A DNA stretch of 14,900 bases from Bacteroidota bacterium. GTDB taxonomy: Bacteria; Bacteroidota; Bacteroidia; Chitinophagales; Chitinophagaceae. Shown one piece after another: positions 6,860-14,900 of the stretch. Numbering within the stretch: the first letter of the stretch is position 1; each line of letters opens with the position of its first letter. The notes under the pieces were generated by a model. That model worked only from the letters and a program-made list of their open reading frames with translations, had not been told where the DNA came from and made no database searches. Position numbers and translations under genes: made by a program. The stretch spans positions 1-14,900 of the forward strand of contig JAEWBD010000006.1 in assembly GCA_023391315.1 (NCBI GenBank), written 5' to 3'.

Positions 6860-9800
6860 TTAGTTTTTAATTGGCGTGCCGGTTTTATAAAATAATAAGC
6901 TGTTATTGTTCCTGGCAATTACTAACAGCTTTTCTCCGTTAACCGTGTTTAGCCATTTTATATCGCGAACCTCGCCTTGTACACCTGGTAATATTGTCTC
7001 AGTAATATTATTTTTTTTATCTGGAGAAAATATGGTTGGGAAAAGTGCATCATACCTTCCTTCGTAAGGCATGGTTCCATAAAAATTTCCACCGGCTATA
7101 AACATGCTGCCAGGCAATTGTGCAAAAGCAAATACGGGCGCCTGCTGTAAATGATTGTTTAAATCTGCTTTCGTAAAGTTGCCCTTACCATCGTTTATAA
7201 AACAGGCAGACCCTAATGTTTCAGCGCTTAATGCTGTAAAGTCTTTAAATAAATCATAGAATATATAATCAACCGTTTTACCGGCTACCTCTGCATACGT
7301 GGAATAATATTTTTGCAACACGGGCATAACTTTCTCCAGTTGATCTTTTGCAAGAAATGTATATTCTTTGCCATCAATCGTATAACATAAAAGCTGTTCA
7401 ATAACACCATTACCATCAAAATCCTTCACATATAATTTTAAAGGCCCGGTTTTTCCTGCCCATAGTTTTGAATTATATCCCCAGTTGCCTGCAAGAATAT
7501 CCATGTTGCCATCATTATTTACATCTGCTGCAAAAATGGTTTGCCATAAACCGGTTGAATGTGCAATATCTGTTGCTCTGAATTTCCCATGATCATTCAT
7601 AAAAATCTTTACGGGCATCCATTCGCCTGTTACAACCAGGTCTGCCCACCCATCATGATTAAGGTCAGTAAACATTGCTGATGTTACAACACCAAGGTTG
7701 AGCAACTTTATTGTTTCGTAGCCTGCTTCTGTAAACTTTGCTTTGCCATCATTTAAAAAAAGAAAAGAGTTTTGCGGCAGGCCAAAATCATTCGCAAGTG
7801 TGCTTTCAATGGTACCGATAAAAATATCCGAATCGCCATCATGATCCACATCAGCAACGGCAACACATGATTTGTTATATAACTTCTGCACCAGGAAATC
7901 TGTTTTCTTTATAAAATGGCCTTTGCCATTGTTCAAATACAAACGGTCTTCAAGCAATAAAGGCGATTTGCCCTGTGGCTCGCCGCCACCGCTTATAACA
8001 AGCAGGTCTTTCCATCCATCATTATTGGCATCAAATATTACCGCATCCATATCTTCATACGGTGCATCATGGCTGAATATTGCTGTATCAGCGGCTTTAA
8101 ATGTTCCGTCTTTTTGCTGCACCATCATGGCACCCGCATTATAGGCTGCACCGCAGGCATAAAAATCATCAAGCCCATCGTTATTAATATCGCCCACCGC
8201 AATCTTTGGCCCGCGGGTGCTTTCTTCATGAGGAATTAAATACTGCACATTAAAATCAGAAAAATTATCTTCTTTATGTTTCCAGTTACAATTTACCTGT
8301 GCTGTTACATCTTGAAGTACTGGTTTTTTTGGAGGGAAAAACCGGGCGTATTGAAAGGAATCCGCTGCATTTTTTTCTTCAGTTATTAAAGCCTTGTTGG
8401 CAGGTACATTTCTGAAAAGTTGATATTTCTGATCAGGCCAAACTATTAAAACGCTATCAATAGCGGTTACGGTATCCAAACCAAAATGCAATTTTGTATC
8501 GCATGAAGATTGAAAACCTCTTGTAAGCATTAACTCACCATACTGCATTTGGTTTATGTGTATGCCTGCCGAATCTGTATGCGTGAAAACGTATGCTTTT
8601 GCACCTACGCCAAACTTATTCATGCCTTCGCCTTTAAAAGAAATATTGAGTACATTTTTATTTTTTGATGTGTTCTTCAACACAACAGCAGGCGCGTTAA
8701 TGCAGTTTATAACAAGATCAAGATTGCCATCACCGTCAAGATCTGCATAAGCAGCGCCGTTATAATATCCTTTCATTTTGCCCGTACCCCAATCGCTGCT
8801 TACATTTTTGAAAGAACCATTCGCATCATTCTTAAAAAGGAACGGGTGCGACGCGCCATCAGGCATTTTTTCCAGCGTTATTTTATCATACGCATCTGAA
8901 GTATTACGATCAGTTTTTGCAGCAAGGTCTGAAACAAATTTTACATAATCCATATCCACCGGCCGCTTTACAATGCCACTTGAAATAAACAAGTCTTTAT
9001 TGCCATCATTATCAAAGTCTGCAAACAATGGCGACCAGCTCCAGTCGGTTGCGGCAACACCGGCCATTAAAGCAACATCGCTAAAACTTGCACCATCCCC
9101 ATTATTCTTTTGCAAACAATTACGTGAAACCTGCTCCTGGTAGCCATTTGATCTTATCTTGAAATTATACAGCTCAACGCTCTCATCGCTGCCATACATC
9201 TTCGCAGTTTTTTCATCGGGCGGCAGCATATCTACCGTTATAACATCAGGCTGGCCATCGTTGTTATAATCGGCAATATCATTACCCATGCTAAATCGTG
9301 AATAATGCCCGAAATGTTTGGCACCGCTTTCTGTAAATGTGCCATTACCGTTATTGATATAATAATAATCGTTCTCATGAAAATCATTGCCGATATAAAT
9401 ATCATCCCATCCATCATTGTTCATATCTGCAACAGAAATGCCCAGGCCGTAACTGATATCGTTTTGATAAATGCCTGCTTCTTTTGAAACATCCGTAAAT
9501 TTTCCGGTTGTATTGATATCGTTCCTGTATAAATGATCGCCTGCTTTTACATCAATATCATAACGATGGCTGGTATCAACTATATACCTGCCGGGATTTT
9601 GTTGTGATTGGTTCAAAACATAACAATCCAAATCACCGTCGTGGTCGTAATCAAAAAAAGCAGCCTGTGTGGAATAGGCTTCCAATGCCAATCCATATTT
9701 GTCTGCGCTCTCAGTAAAAGTATTGTTGCCGTTATTGATGAATAATTCATTTCTGCCTTTTAAATGATGTTCGCCGGTCATGGCGCATACATAAATATCT

Positions 9801-10189
9801 AATAAGCCATCACCATTCACGTCAGCCATTGCAGCACCGGTGCACCAGTCTGAAGTGCCCGCCACGCCTGCTTTCTGGGTTATATCCTCAAATTCAAAAT
9901 TGCCTTTGTTCAGGTATAATTTATTGCCGGCATGATTGCTTGCCGTAAAATAAATATCAGGCAATCCATCGTTGTTTATATCACCAATAGCAACGCCGCC
10001 GCCGTTATAATAGTAGAGATAGTATAATATGCCGAAAGCACGATATTCTTCAGGTTTATTTACAAAACTGATATTTGTTTTTGATGAGGATAATTGCTCG
10101 AAAACACTGCCTGAATTTTTACAGGCTGTTATCGATGCACTTATTATAAGTAAGATAATAAAACTGTTTCTGTAACTTTTAAAAGCCAT
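6860..10189 (-). CDS. Giant FG-GAP/VCBS-repeat lipoprotein with internal ASPIC/UnbV-like domain
   Basis: A 1109-residue lipoprotein: signal MAFKSYRNSFIILLIISASITAC with lipobox ITAC (Cys23), so probably anchored to the outer membrane. It carries calcium-binding loops of the form DxDxDGxxD at residues 70, 123, 180, 255, 307, 391 and 483, then an ASPIC/UnbV-like segment (about 515-600, with NKFGVGAKAYVF, GFQSSCDTKLHFGLD and VLIVWPD), then further loops at 667, 720, 780, 842, 889 and a degenerate one at 923 (DFDGNGVIE). This predicts two beta-propellers of FG-GAP blades flanking the ASPIC domain, with the last 180 residues less repetitive. Related proteins are common beside SusCD genes in Bacteroidota and are annotated CRTAC1-like, but their role is not established; binding of a protein, glycan or metal-dependent partner is inferred from fold only. 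No catalytic motif is seen. It lies 6 bp after the cytochrome gene and 9 bp before GH30, so the three are almost certainly cotranscribed. Confidence 0.9.
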   Translation of the reverse strand: MAFKSYRNSFIILLIISASITACKNSGSVFEQLSSSKTNISFVNKPEEYRAFGILYYLYYYNGGGVAIGDINNDGLPDIYFTASNHAGNKLYLNKGNFEFEDITQKAGVAGTSDWCTGAAMADVNGDGLLDIYVCAMTGEHHLKGRNELFINNGNNTFTESADKYGLALEAYSTQAAFFDYDHDGDLDCYVLNQSQQNPGRYIVDTSHRYDIDVKAGDHLYRNDINTTGKFTDVSKEAGIYQNDISYGLGISVADMNNDGWDDIYIGNDFHENDYYYINNGNGTFTESGAKHFGHYSRFSMGNDIADYNNDGQPDVITVDMLPPDEKTAKMYGSDESVELYNFKIRSNGYQEQVSRNCLQKNNGDGASFSDVALMAGVAATDWSWSPLFADFDNDGNKDLFISSGIVKRPVDMDYVKFVSDLAAKTDRNTSDAYDKITLEKMPDGASHPFLFKNDANGSFKNVSSDWGTGKMKGYYNGAAYADLDGDGNLDLVINCINAPAVVLKNTSKNKNVLNISFKGEGMNKFGVGAKAYVFTHTDSAGIHINQMQYGELMLTRGFQSSCDTKLHFGLDTVTAIDSVLIVWPDQKYQLFRNVPANKALITEEKNAADSFQYARFFPPKKPVLQDVTAQVNCNWKHKEDNFSDFNVQYLIPHEESTRGPKIAVGDINNDGLDDFYACGAAYNAGAMMVQQKDGTFKAADTAIFSHDAPYEDMDAVIFDANNDGWKDLLVISGGGEPQGKSPLLLEDRLYLNNGKGHFIKKTDFLVQKLYNKSCVAVADVDHDGDSDIFIGTIESTLANDFGLPQNSFLFLNDGKAKFTEAGYETIKLLNLGVVTSAMFTDLNHDGWADLVVTGEWMPVKIFMNDHGKFRATDIAHSTGLWQTIFAADVNNDGNMDILAGNWGYNSKLWAGKTGPLKLYVKDFDGNGVIEQLLCYTIDGKEYTFLAKDQLEKVMPVLQKYYSTYAEVAGKTVDYIFYDLFKDFTALSAETLGSACFINDGKGNFTKADLNNHLQQAPVFAFAQLPGSMFIAGGNFYGTMPYEGRYDALFPTIFSPDKKNNITETILPGVQGEVRDIKWLNTVNGEKLLVIARNNNSLLFYKTGTPIKN

Positions 10190-10195
10190 TTGTTG

Positions 10196-11464
10196 TTATG
10201 ATTTCTTCTTTACAGAAGATGAATTTTGTTCTATAAATTTTTTTGTTTCATCGGTATAGATAGCAATGTAATGCGTTCTCATTTTTGCATTTACTGTTTG
10301 TTTGTTCTGCAGTAGGAAAGCAATTGAAGTGGATTCCTGCAAGGGCATGTGGCAATCAATACAATTATTCGTTACGACGGCATTTGATAACCCTTCTATT
10401 TGTTTATGTTGATTTGTATGGCAACTCATACAGCGTTGTGAAAATAATGCAATATTTCCCGCTTCATTTTTGTGTGGGTCATGGCAGGTGACGCACGTCA
10501 TTGTTTTGCTTAGCTGAAAACATTTGCTTGCTGATAAAACGCCCAACTGGTTGCCATGTACATCCATTAAACCTGCATTTCTTGCGGCATCACTTATTGT
10601 ATAATATTTATTTAAACTGTCGCCTGCAACAAATTGAAAAGGGTTTCTTTTTGCTTCCAGCCGGCCTGCATGGCATGCACCACAAACATCAAGCGATAAG
10701 GTTGTTGAAAGTTTGCCCGGGTTAATAATAAACATACCAATAGTATCTTTTGAATGTTTGGTTTGATAAGCAACATGTTTTGCGGCAGGACCATGACATC
10801 TTTCACAGCCAACTGTTAATAACATTTTGGTTGAATCAAATGCAGGCGGCACATCAGGATTATAATTGATGGCTTCGGCATACGTGCTGTGGCATTCAAG
10901 ACAACGTGTTGTAACAGGCCTGTTGAAAATGATAGGCGACAAAGGATAACCGGGGCTGTTTGCCCATTGATGCACCTGCGTGAAATAGGAAACCGGCAGC
11001 TCAATAATATGATCGCCGATCCATGATAAATAAGTCTGCCCATTTTTTCCTGAACCAATTACAATATCAAACCTCCTGCTTACTACTTCTTTATTGTTAT
11101 GATAATACACCTGGTAGAAACTATCGTTACGTTTTTCAAGCTTTACAATTTTGCCAACATCATATTGAAAGCCATTTTTTCCGGGAATAAAACTGCCTTT
11201 TATTGTTTGCGCAGAAGCAGTTTGTGAAGTATAAAAATGAAATGAATTAAAGTAGTTTTCTGTTATGGTTTTATGGCAACCGGCGCATGTTTGCGAACCG
11301 GCAAACTGATCAAAAGTTACCGTATCAATAATGCTGTTTGATACAGTTTCGTGTGGATGGTTATTTTTATTTTGGTCGCTGATGCATTTTGAAAAAATTA
11401 TTAAGGCTGTTATCACCAAAGCGCTTATAAGAAAGGTTCTTTTATTTTGAAAGACTTTAATCAT
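10196..11464 (-). CDS. Heptaheme c-type cytochrome, membrane-anchored (c554-like family)
   Basis: A 422-residue exported protein with seven CxxCH heme-attachment motifs: CAGCH 60, CLECH 188, CERCH 220, CGACH 261, CVTCH 324, CMSCH 345 and CIDCH 368. An N-terminal hydrophobic stretch (about 9-24) ends in FSKC; Lys at -1 makes this a poor lipobox, so an uncleaved membrane anchor is more likely than a lipoprotein. Between hemes 1 and 2 lies a beta-rich domain (NGFQYDVGKIVKLEK, FDIVIGSGKNGQTYLSWIGD) and the segment GCERCHGPAAKHV resembles the c554-like multiheme proteins often found near ASPIC/UnbV genes in other phyla (from memory, not searched). It should act as a periplasmic or surface electron carrier or oxidoreductase; substrate and redox partner are unknown. 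The frame can start at TTG 11476, but ATG 11464 is preferred. Only 16 bases separate that ATG from a strong hairpin upstream. Confidence 0.88.
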   Translation of the reverse strand: MIKVFQNKRTFLISALVITALIIFSKCISDQNKNNHPHETVSNSIIDTVTFDQFAGSQTCAGCHKTITENYFNSFHFYTSQTASAQTIKGSFIPGKNGFQYDVGKIVKLEKRNDSFYQVYYHNNKEVVSRRFDIVIGSGKNGQTYLSWIGDHIIELPVSYFTQVHQWANSPGYPLSPIIFNRPVTTRCLECHSTYAEAINYNPDVPPAFDSTKMLLTVGCERCHGPAAKHVAYQTKHSKDTIGMFIINPGKLSTTLSLDVCGACHAGRLEAKRNPFQFVAGDSLNKYYTISDAARNAGLMDVHGNQLGVLSASKCFQLSKTMTCVTCHDPHKNEAGNIALFSQRCMSCHTNQHKQIEGLSNAVVTNNCIDCHMPLQESTSIAFLLQNKQTVNAKMRTHYIAIYTDETKKFIEQNSSSVKKKS

Positions 11465-11480
11465 TACACTTATCAACGAA

Positions 11481-11514
11481 ATTAAAAAGCTGCTATAAAA
11501 AGCAGCTTTTTAAT
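11481..11514. terminator. Perfect inverted repeat, bidirectional intrinsic terminator or attenuator
   Basis: Arms ATTAAAAAGCTGCT (11481-11494) and AGCAGCTTTTTAAT (11501-11514) are exactly complementary over 14 bp with a 6-base loop. The G+C core (GCTGC/GCAGC) followed by five T makes a good rho-independent terminator on either strand. On the minus strand it begins 16 bp after the LamG gene stop and ends 16 bp before the cytochrome ATG, so it sits inside an otherwise same-direction gene run. A near-match to a -7 element (TAATTTCG, minus strand, 11484-11477) overlaps its downstream edge but has no good -33 partner. Confidence 0.8.
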
Positions 11515-11530
11515 CAATAAAGAGAAAATA

Positions 11531-12382
11531 TTATTCTTTATTATCGTATAAACTTTTGACATCGGCTGCGGAAAGCGCCTCGCCGTATAACCGGAATTGA
11601 TCAATAGCACCATTAAAATTACCCATCCATGTTTGTCCAATATCATCAGGTGTTTTACCTAAAGCATACATACCGGGGCCTCCAACAACAAGGCCAGCGA
11701 GTGAAGAAAAATCTAACTTACCGCCGTTGTTATTAAATTTTCCAAAACCGTCAGGTAAATTCGTAGGTGCAGCACCGTCAACATAGGGTGTAAGAGTTGA
11801 ACTTGCTGAATCAAAAACAAACGCAAGATGATGCCAGTTACCATCTAAAACATGTGGCATCCTTTTATCAATATCAGATGTTTTTGTAAATTCAAACCAC
11901 TGATCGTTCAGATAAAATTTGGCAGCAGCCGAATCTTTTGAACTTGGGTTACCTGCATCTTCAAATTCCAGGAAAATATCCTGGGCGGTCCAGATATCTT
12001 TGGAAGTTGCAAAGCCGAATGCAAACGTAGTGCCACCACCAGCTGCATTAGGCCCGTCTTTTTTTATCCAGAAAGCAATTGTAAAACTGGTTGACGTATT
12101 AAAATCATTTCCTGAAGGATAAACAATGTGACCATCTGCATCCGCGCTCATTGCCTGGCCGGAAACGCCATCAACATAATTCACATTAGTGTTTGTGCCA
12201 AAATTTGCTTTCGTACTGTCAACATTAGTTCCATCTAAAGCAATGAAAAACTTCAGCGGGCCGCCGGGAGGATTGGCATCTTTGGGATAATCACCTAAAG
12301 GCGGATGGTCCATTTTCTGGCAGCCATTAATAATGAGGCCGATGAAAAAAAGCACCGCAATATTTCTTATAATGATTTTCAT
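11531..12382 (-). CDS. LamG/concanavalin-fold lipoprotein, putative surface glycan-binding protein
   Basis: A 283-residue lipoprotein: signal MKIIIRNIAVLFFIGLIINGC with Cys21 after ING. A proline/glycine-rich linker (DYPKDANPPGGPLKFF) leads into one LamG-like jelly-roll domain (about 45-283). Hallmarks are FTIAFWIKKDG, LDGNWHHLAFVFDSASSTL...YVDG and the closing GAIDQFRLYGEALSAADVKSLYDN. The domain fold binds carbohydrate or protein ligands, often with calcium. The position directly after SusD is where PULs usually encode a SusE/F- or SGBP-type surface binding lipoprotein, so a glycan-capture role is inferred; no enzymatic residues are visible. An ATG four codons upstream (12394) is also possible, 9 bp from the SusD stop; the start at 12382 gives a more standard signal peptide. 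It lies just before a strong terminator-like hairpin. Confidence 0.85.
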   Translation of the reverse strand: MKIIIRNIAVLFFIGLIINGCQKMDHPPLGDYPKDANPPGGPLKFFIALDGTNVDSTKANFGTNTNVNYVDGVSGQAMSADADGHIVYPSGNDFNTSTSFTIAFWIKKDGPNAAGGGTTFAFGFATSKDIWTAQDIFLEFEDAGNPSSKDSAAAKFYLNDQWFEFTKTSDIDKRMPHVLDGNWHHLAFVFDSASSTLTPYVDGAAPTNLPDGFGKFNNNGGKLDFSSLAGLVVGGPGMYALGKTPDDIGQTWMGNFNGAIDQFRLYGEALSAADVKSLYDNKE

Positions 12383-12403
12383 ATCTATAATCATTTAATA
12401 GTA

Positions 12404-13978
12404 TTAATAATTTGGATTTTGAACCAGTACGCCGCCGGAGAGATCAATAGCAGGCTGCGGAATCGGGTACCAGGCATTCCTGGGCTGATAACCTAAAGTG
12501 CCCAAAGCACTTTGTGCATCACCCCATCTTACAAGATCATAAAAGCGATAGCCTTCCATAGCAAATTCCCACCGGCGCTCATTCTTGATGGCAATACGCA
12601 TCTGGCTTTGGCTCGTAAACGGAATGGGTGGAAGCGCATTAGGATCGGAACCTGAATTTCTTGCCCTTGCCCTAACCTGCTCCAGCATGGCAGCTGCTGT
12701 AGCACCATCGCCTAATTCGTTGGAAGCTTCTGCCATCATCAGCAATACATCTGCATAACGAAGGATGCGATGATTGATCCAGTCTGCGCCACCAGAATTA
12801 TTTATCTGCCCGGTATATGAACGCATAGCAGGATCGGAGTAAACTTTCTTATTCCAGTAAGGCTGATCCAGGAATCCCGACTTACCGAGCGAATCTTTAT
12901 TATAAGGCGGTATGGTAGCGCCATAACCACCTTCAGCAGAACCGCCGTCGAATTCACCTGAGTATAAAACTGTCATATTCTTCCTGGGATCCGCAGCGTT
13001 CCAATCGTTGACAAGTTTTTGGGTGGGCACATTCCAGCCCCAACCGAGGTTCCATTCAACAGAAGCGCCACCCTGCCGTATATTTTGAGATGTGCCCCAG
13101 GCAACACCATAATTAGGTGTTCCGTTTTGGCCTATCAAAGCCTGCATCTCGAAAATTGACTCTTTACTATTTTTACCGGCGCCGCTTAGCCCATCCTTCC
13201 ACACATCATAAAATTTGGGCAACAGGGCATATTCACCTGAAGCAATCACTTCCTGGCAGAGTTCTTTTACCCGCTGCCAGTTTTTCCTGAACAGGTATGT
13301 TTGCGCCCATAAAGTTTTGGCAGCGCCACTCGTTAAACGCCCCGGGTATTGGGAATTGCCCTGTGCATCATTCCAGTTTAAAGGCAGGTACATGGAAGCG
13401 GTATCAAGGTCTTTATCAATCTGCGCATAAATATCATCTACCTTAGCCTTGGGCCTGATGCCATCTGCCGGGTTTGTATAGTAATAATTAAGCAGCGGCA
13501 CTTCGCCATAAGCTTTTACCAGGTCAAAAAAGGAGTAGGCCCTGAAAAAATATGCTTCACCCACATTCCTGAGAGATGCTTCATCCGTTACCCCGAGAGA
13601 ATCGGCAGAAAACAGTTCTTTATTTGCCAGGTAGATCATGGTATAATGATCATTCCAGTAAGTATTGGTAGCCCAATCGTTCTTGGTATATTGAAAGGTT
13701 TCAAACTCTGCATTTATTTCAGCGCCATCCGTTTGGCTGCTTCCTTTTTGTGCATCATCATCGCGAATGCTGTGAAAGTCAAGCCAGGGCAAAGATGAAA
13801 AACCTGCGAGGCTTCTTAAATTACTGTATAAACCAAAACTTTGCGCTTCCAATGTACCCTGCTTCAGGTCATCGTAAGTTGCTGACAAAGGTTTCCTGTC
13901 AAGAAATTTTTTACAGCTACCCAGTACAACGCTCGTCCCCAGGGCAATTAAAACAATATAAATATTTCTCTTTTTCAT
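12404..13978 (-). CDS. RagB/SusD family nutrient-uptake outer-membrane lipoprotein
   Basis: A 524-residue SusD homologue, the surface lid and substrate-binding partner of the SusC channel. The signal peptide ends VVLGSC (lipobox LGSC, Cys22) and is followed by KKFLDRKPLS, the common SusD opening. The N-terminal helical TPR-like region includes GEAYFFRAYSFFDLVKAYGEVPLL, and the C-terminal SusD/RagB domain includes ADVLLMMAEASNELG and ERRWEFAMEGYRFYDLVRWG (467-486), ending in the family's WYPIPQPAIDL...QNPNY tail. Length is usual for the family and no frame disruption is seen. It starts 18 bp after the SusC stop on the same strand, the normal pair arrangement. Specificity cannot be predicted from sequence alone; the GH30 gene in the same locus hints at a beta-glucan-type ligand. 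Confidence 0.95.
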   Translation of the reverse strand: MKKRNIYIVLIALGTSVVLGSCKKFLDRKPLSATYDDLKQGTLEAQSFGLYSNLRSLAGFSSLPWLDFHSIRDDDAQKGSSQTDGAEINAEFETFQYTKNDWATNTYWNDHYTMIYLANKELFSADSLGVTDEASLRNVGEAYFFRAYSFFDLVKAYGEVPLLNYYYTNPADGIRPKAKVDDIYAQIDKDLDTASMYLPLNWNDAQGNSQYPGRLTSGAAKTLWAQTYLFRKNWQRVKELCQEVIASGEYALLPKFYDVWKDGLSGAGKNSKESIFEMQALIGQNGTPNYGVAWGTSQNIRQGGASVEWNLGWGWNVPTQKLVNDWNAADPRKNMTVLYSGEFDGGSAEGGYGATIPPYNKDSLGKSGFLDQPYWNKKVYSDPAMRSYTGQINNSGGADWINHRILRYADVLLMMAEASNELGDGATAAAMLEQVRARARNSGSDPNALPPIPFTSQSQMRIAIKNERRWEFAMEGYRFYDLVRWGDAQSALGTLGYQPRNAWYPIPQPAIDLSGGVLVQNPNY

Positions 13979-13996
13979 ATTAATGCGTTATAAAAA

Positions 13997-14900
13997 TTAA
14001 AAGGTTGCGTTTAATCCGAATGTAACCACCATTGGTATAGCGCCACCGGCTGCATCATAACCAAAAGAAGTGGCATCTCCGCCATATTCTGCTGTGTAGC
14101 CTTTATTATGTTTCCATGTAATAAGGTTTTGTGCATTGGCATAAATCCTTATTCCTTTAATATGCAGGCTCTGCAGCATATTTTGTGAAAAGCTGTAGGA
14201 CAACTGGATATTTCTCAACCTGAAATAGCTTCCATCTTCAATATTATAGGTAGAGCCCTGGTAATTAACACGGTCTTTTTGGCTGATGATTGGTTCCCAG
14301 TTGGAAGTGCCTTCACCATGCCACCTGTTTAACTGGAAGGCGGCGTAGTTTACCCGCTGGAAAGGAGATTCCAGCGAATTCCAAACCCTGAATATTTCAT
14401 TGCCATAAACGCCTGCACCATCAATATCTAATGTGAAATTTTTATAAGTAAGGCTTACAGAGGCGCCGTACATAAAATCGGGTGATGGGTTTCCTATAAA
14501 CGTCCTGTCGCTGGCATCAATAACGCCGTCTCCATTTAAATCTGCATATTTTCTGTCACCAGGCCTTACTTCGCCTAAAGATGATTGGCTTGGAGATTTA
14601 ATAATATCAGCGTAAGACTGGAAAATTCCTATTTGTTTATAACCGAAGAATGAGCCAATCGGGTGGCCAGGGGCTGTGCGGCTAACAGCCGTACCATTAT
14701 TTTGTGAAGCCCTGTCAATAATCCCGGAAGGAAGATCTTCTGCCAGGGAAACCACTTTATTCTGCATAAAGGTGATATTACCGGAAAGGCTGATACTGAA
14801 ATCCTTGGAGACACTTTGGTTCCAGGTGGCCAGGAATTCTTCCCCGGTATTGCGCAATGAACCTCCGTTAATTATTTCATCAGGCAGGCCTATAGGCTGC
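13997..14900 (-). CDS. SusC/RagA family TonB-dependent outer-membrane transporter, C-terminal part
   Basis: The last 300 residues of a SusC-type TonB-dependent transporter; the frame is open to the window edge (reading QPIGLPDEIINGGSLRNTGE) and the plug, TonB box and most of the barrel lie outside. The visible barrel segment has strands typical of the family, the SusC signature GDRKYADLNGDGVIDASDR followed by FIGNPSPDFMYG, the late motif YFRLRNIQLSYSF, and ends in a terminal aromatic residue (NATF), the usual outer-membrane barrel C-terminus. It would import oligosaccharides across the outer membrane using TonB-ExbBD energy, with SusD as lid. It is the first gene of the minus-strand set visible here; the promoter and any ECF-sigma/anti-sigma pair, if present, would be to the right of the window. 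Confidence 0.95.
   Translation of the reverse strand, partial: QPIGLPDEIINGGSLRNTGEEFLATWNQSVSKDFSISLSGNITFMQNKVVSLAEDLPSGIIDRASQNNGTAVSRTAPGHPIGSFFGYKQIGIFQSYADIIKSPSQSSLGEVRPGDRKYADLNGDGVIDASDRTFIGNPSPDFMYGASVSLTYKNFTLDIDGAGVYGNEIFRVWNSLESPFQRVNYAAFQLNRWHGEGTSNWEPIISQKDRVNYQGSTYNIEDGSYFRLRNIQLSYSFSQNMLQSLHIKGIRIYANAQNLITWKHNKGYTAEYGGDATSFGYDAAGGAIPMVVTFGLNATF

Noticed and set aside
6900..10000. Recurring short DNA repeats of the type CCATCATT/CCATCGTT
   Set aside because: They fall at the DxDxDG calcium loops and are explained by repeated Asn-Asp-Gly-Trp/Leu codons of the FG-GAP protein; spacing is irregular, so this is not a CRISPR array or tandem DNA repeat.
11477..11484. Promoter for the cytochrome operon (TAATTTCG on the minus strand)
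   Set aside because: One mismatch to the -7 consensus and no -33 element at a usual distance; too weak to list as a promoter.

Overview
The window looks like a chromosomal segment of a Bacteroidota member, most likely Chitinophagaceae or a close relative. This rests on a SusC/SusD pair, a two-module FtsX/MacB-type permease, Bacteroidota-style lipoproteins, a TAnnTTTG-type -7 promoter element, few recognisable Shine-Dalgarno sites and AT-rich coding DNA. The family-level placement is inference from gene families, not a database result.

Left half (1-5324, plus strand): four accessory or housekeeping genes. They are the 3' end of an aldo/keto reductase, a secreted serine hydrolase of the beta-lactamase/penicillin-binding fold, a luciferase-like flavin monooxygenase of the YhbW type, and a large ABC-type permease with no ATPase gene beside it. 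The first two are 25 bp apart and probably cotranscribed. The other two have their own upstream gaps.

Right half (5441-14900, minus strand): a convergent polysaccharide-utilization-type locus, read from right to left. The order is SusC C-terminal part (runs off the edge), SusD, a LamG-fold lipoprotein, a perfect 14-bp-stem terminator-like hairpin, a seven-heme c-type cytochrome, a 1109-residue calcium-binding FG-GAP/VCBS lipoprotein with a central ASPIC/UnbV-like segment, and a GH30-family glycoside hydrolase lipoprotein. SusC would import oligosaccharides that SusD and the LamG protein capture and GH30 releases. The heptaheme cytochrome and beta-propeller protein are unusual members. Their tight spacing to each other and to GH30 (6 and 9 bp) suggests one transcriptional unit, partly uncoupled from SusC-SusD-LamG by the hairpin.

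The strongest candidate for an undescribed system is this redox-plus-glycan module: multiheme cytochrome, giant calcium-binding propeller lipoprotein and GH30 enzyme attached to a SusCD transporter. No tRNA, rRNA, CRISPR array, insertion sequence or integrase was seen.
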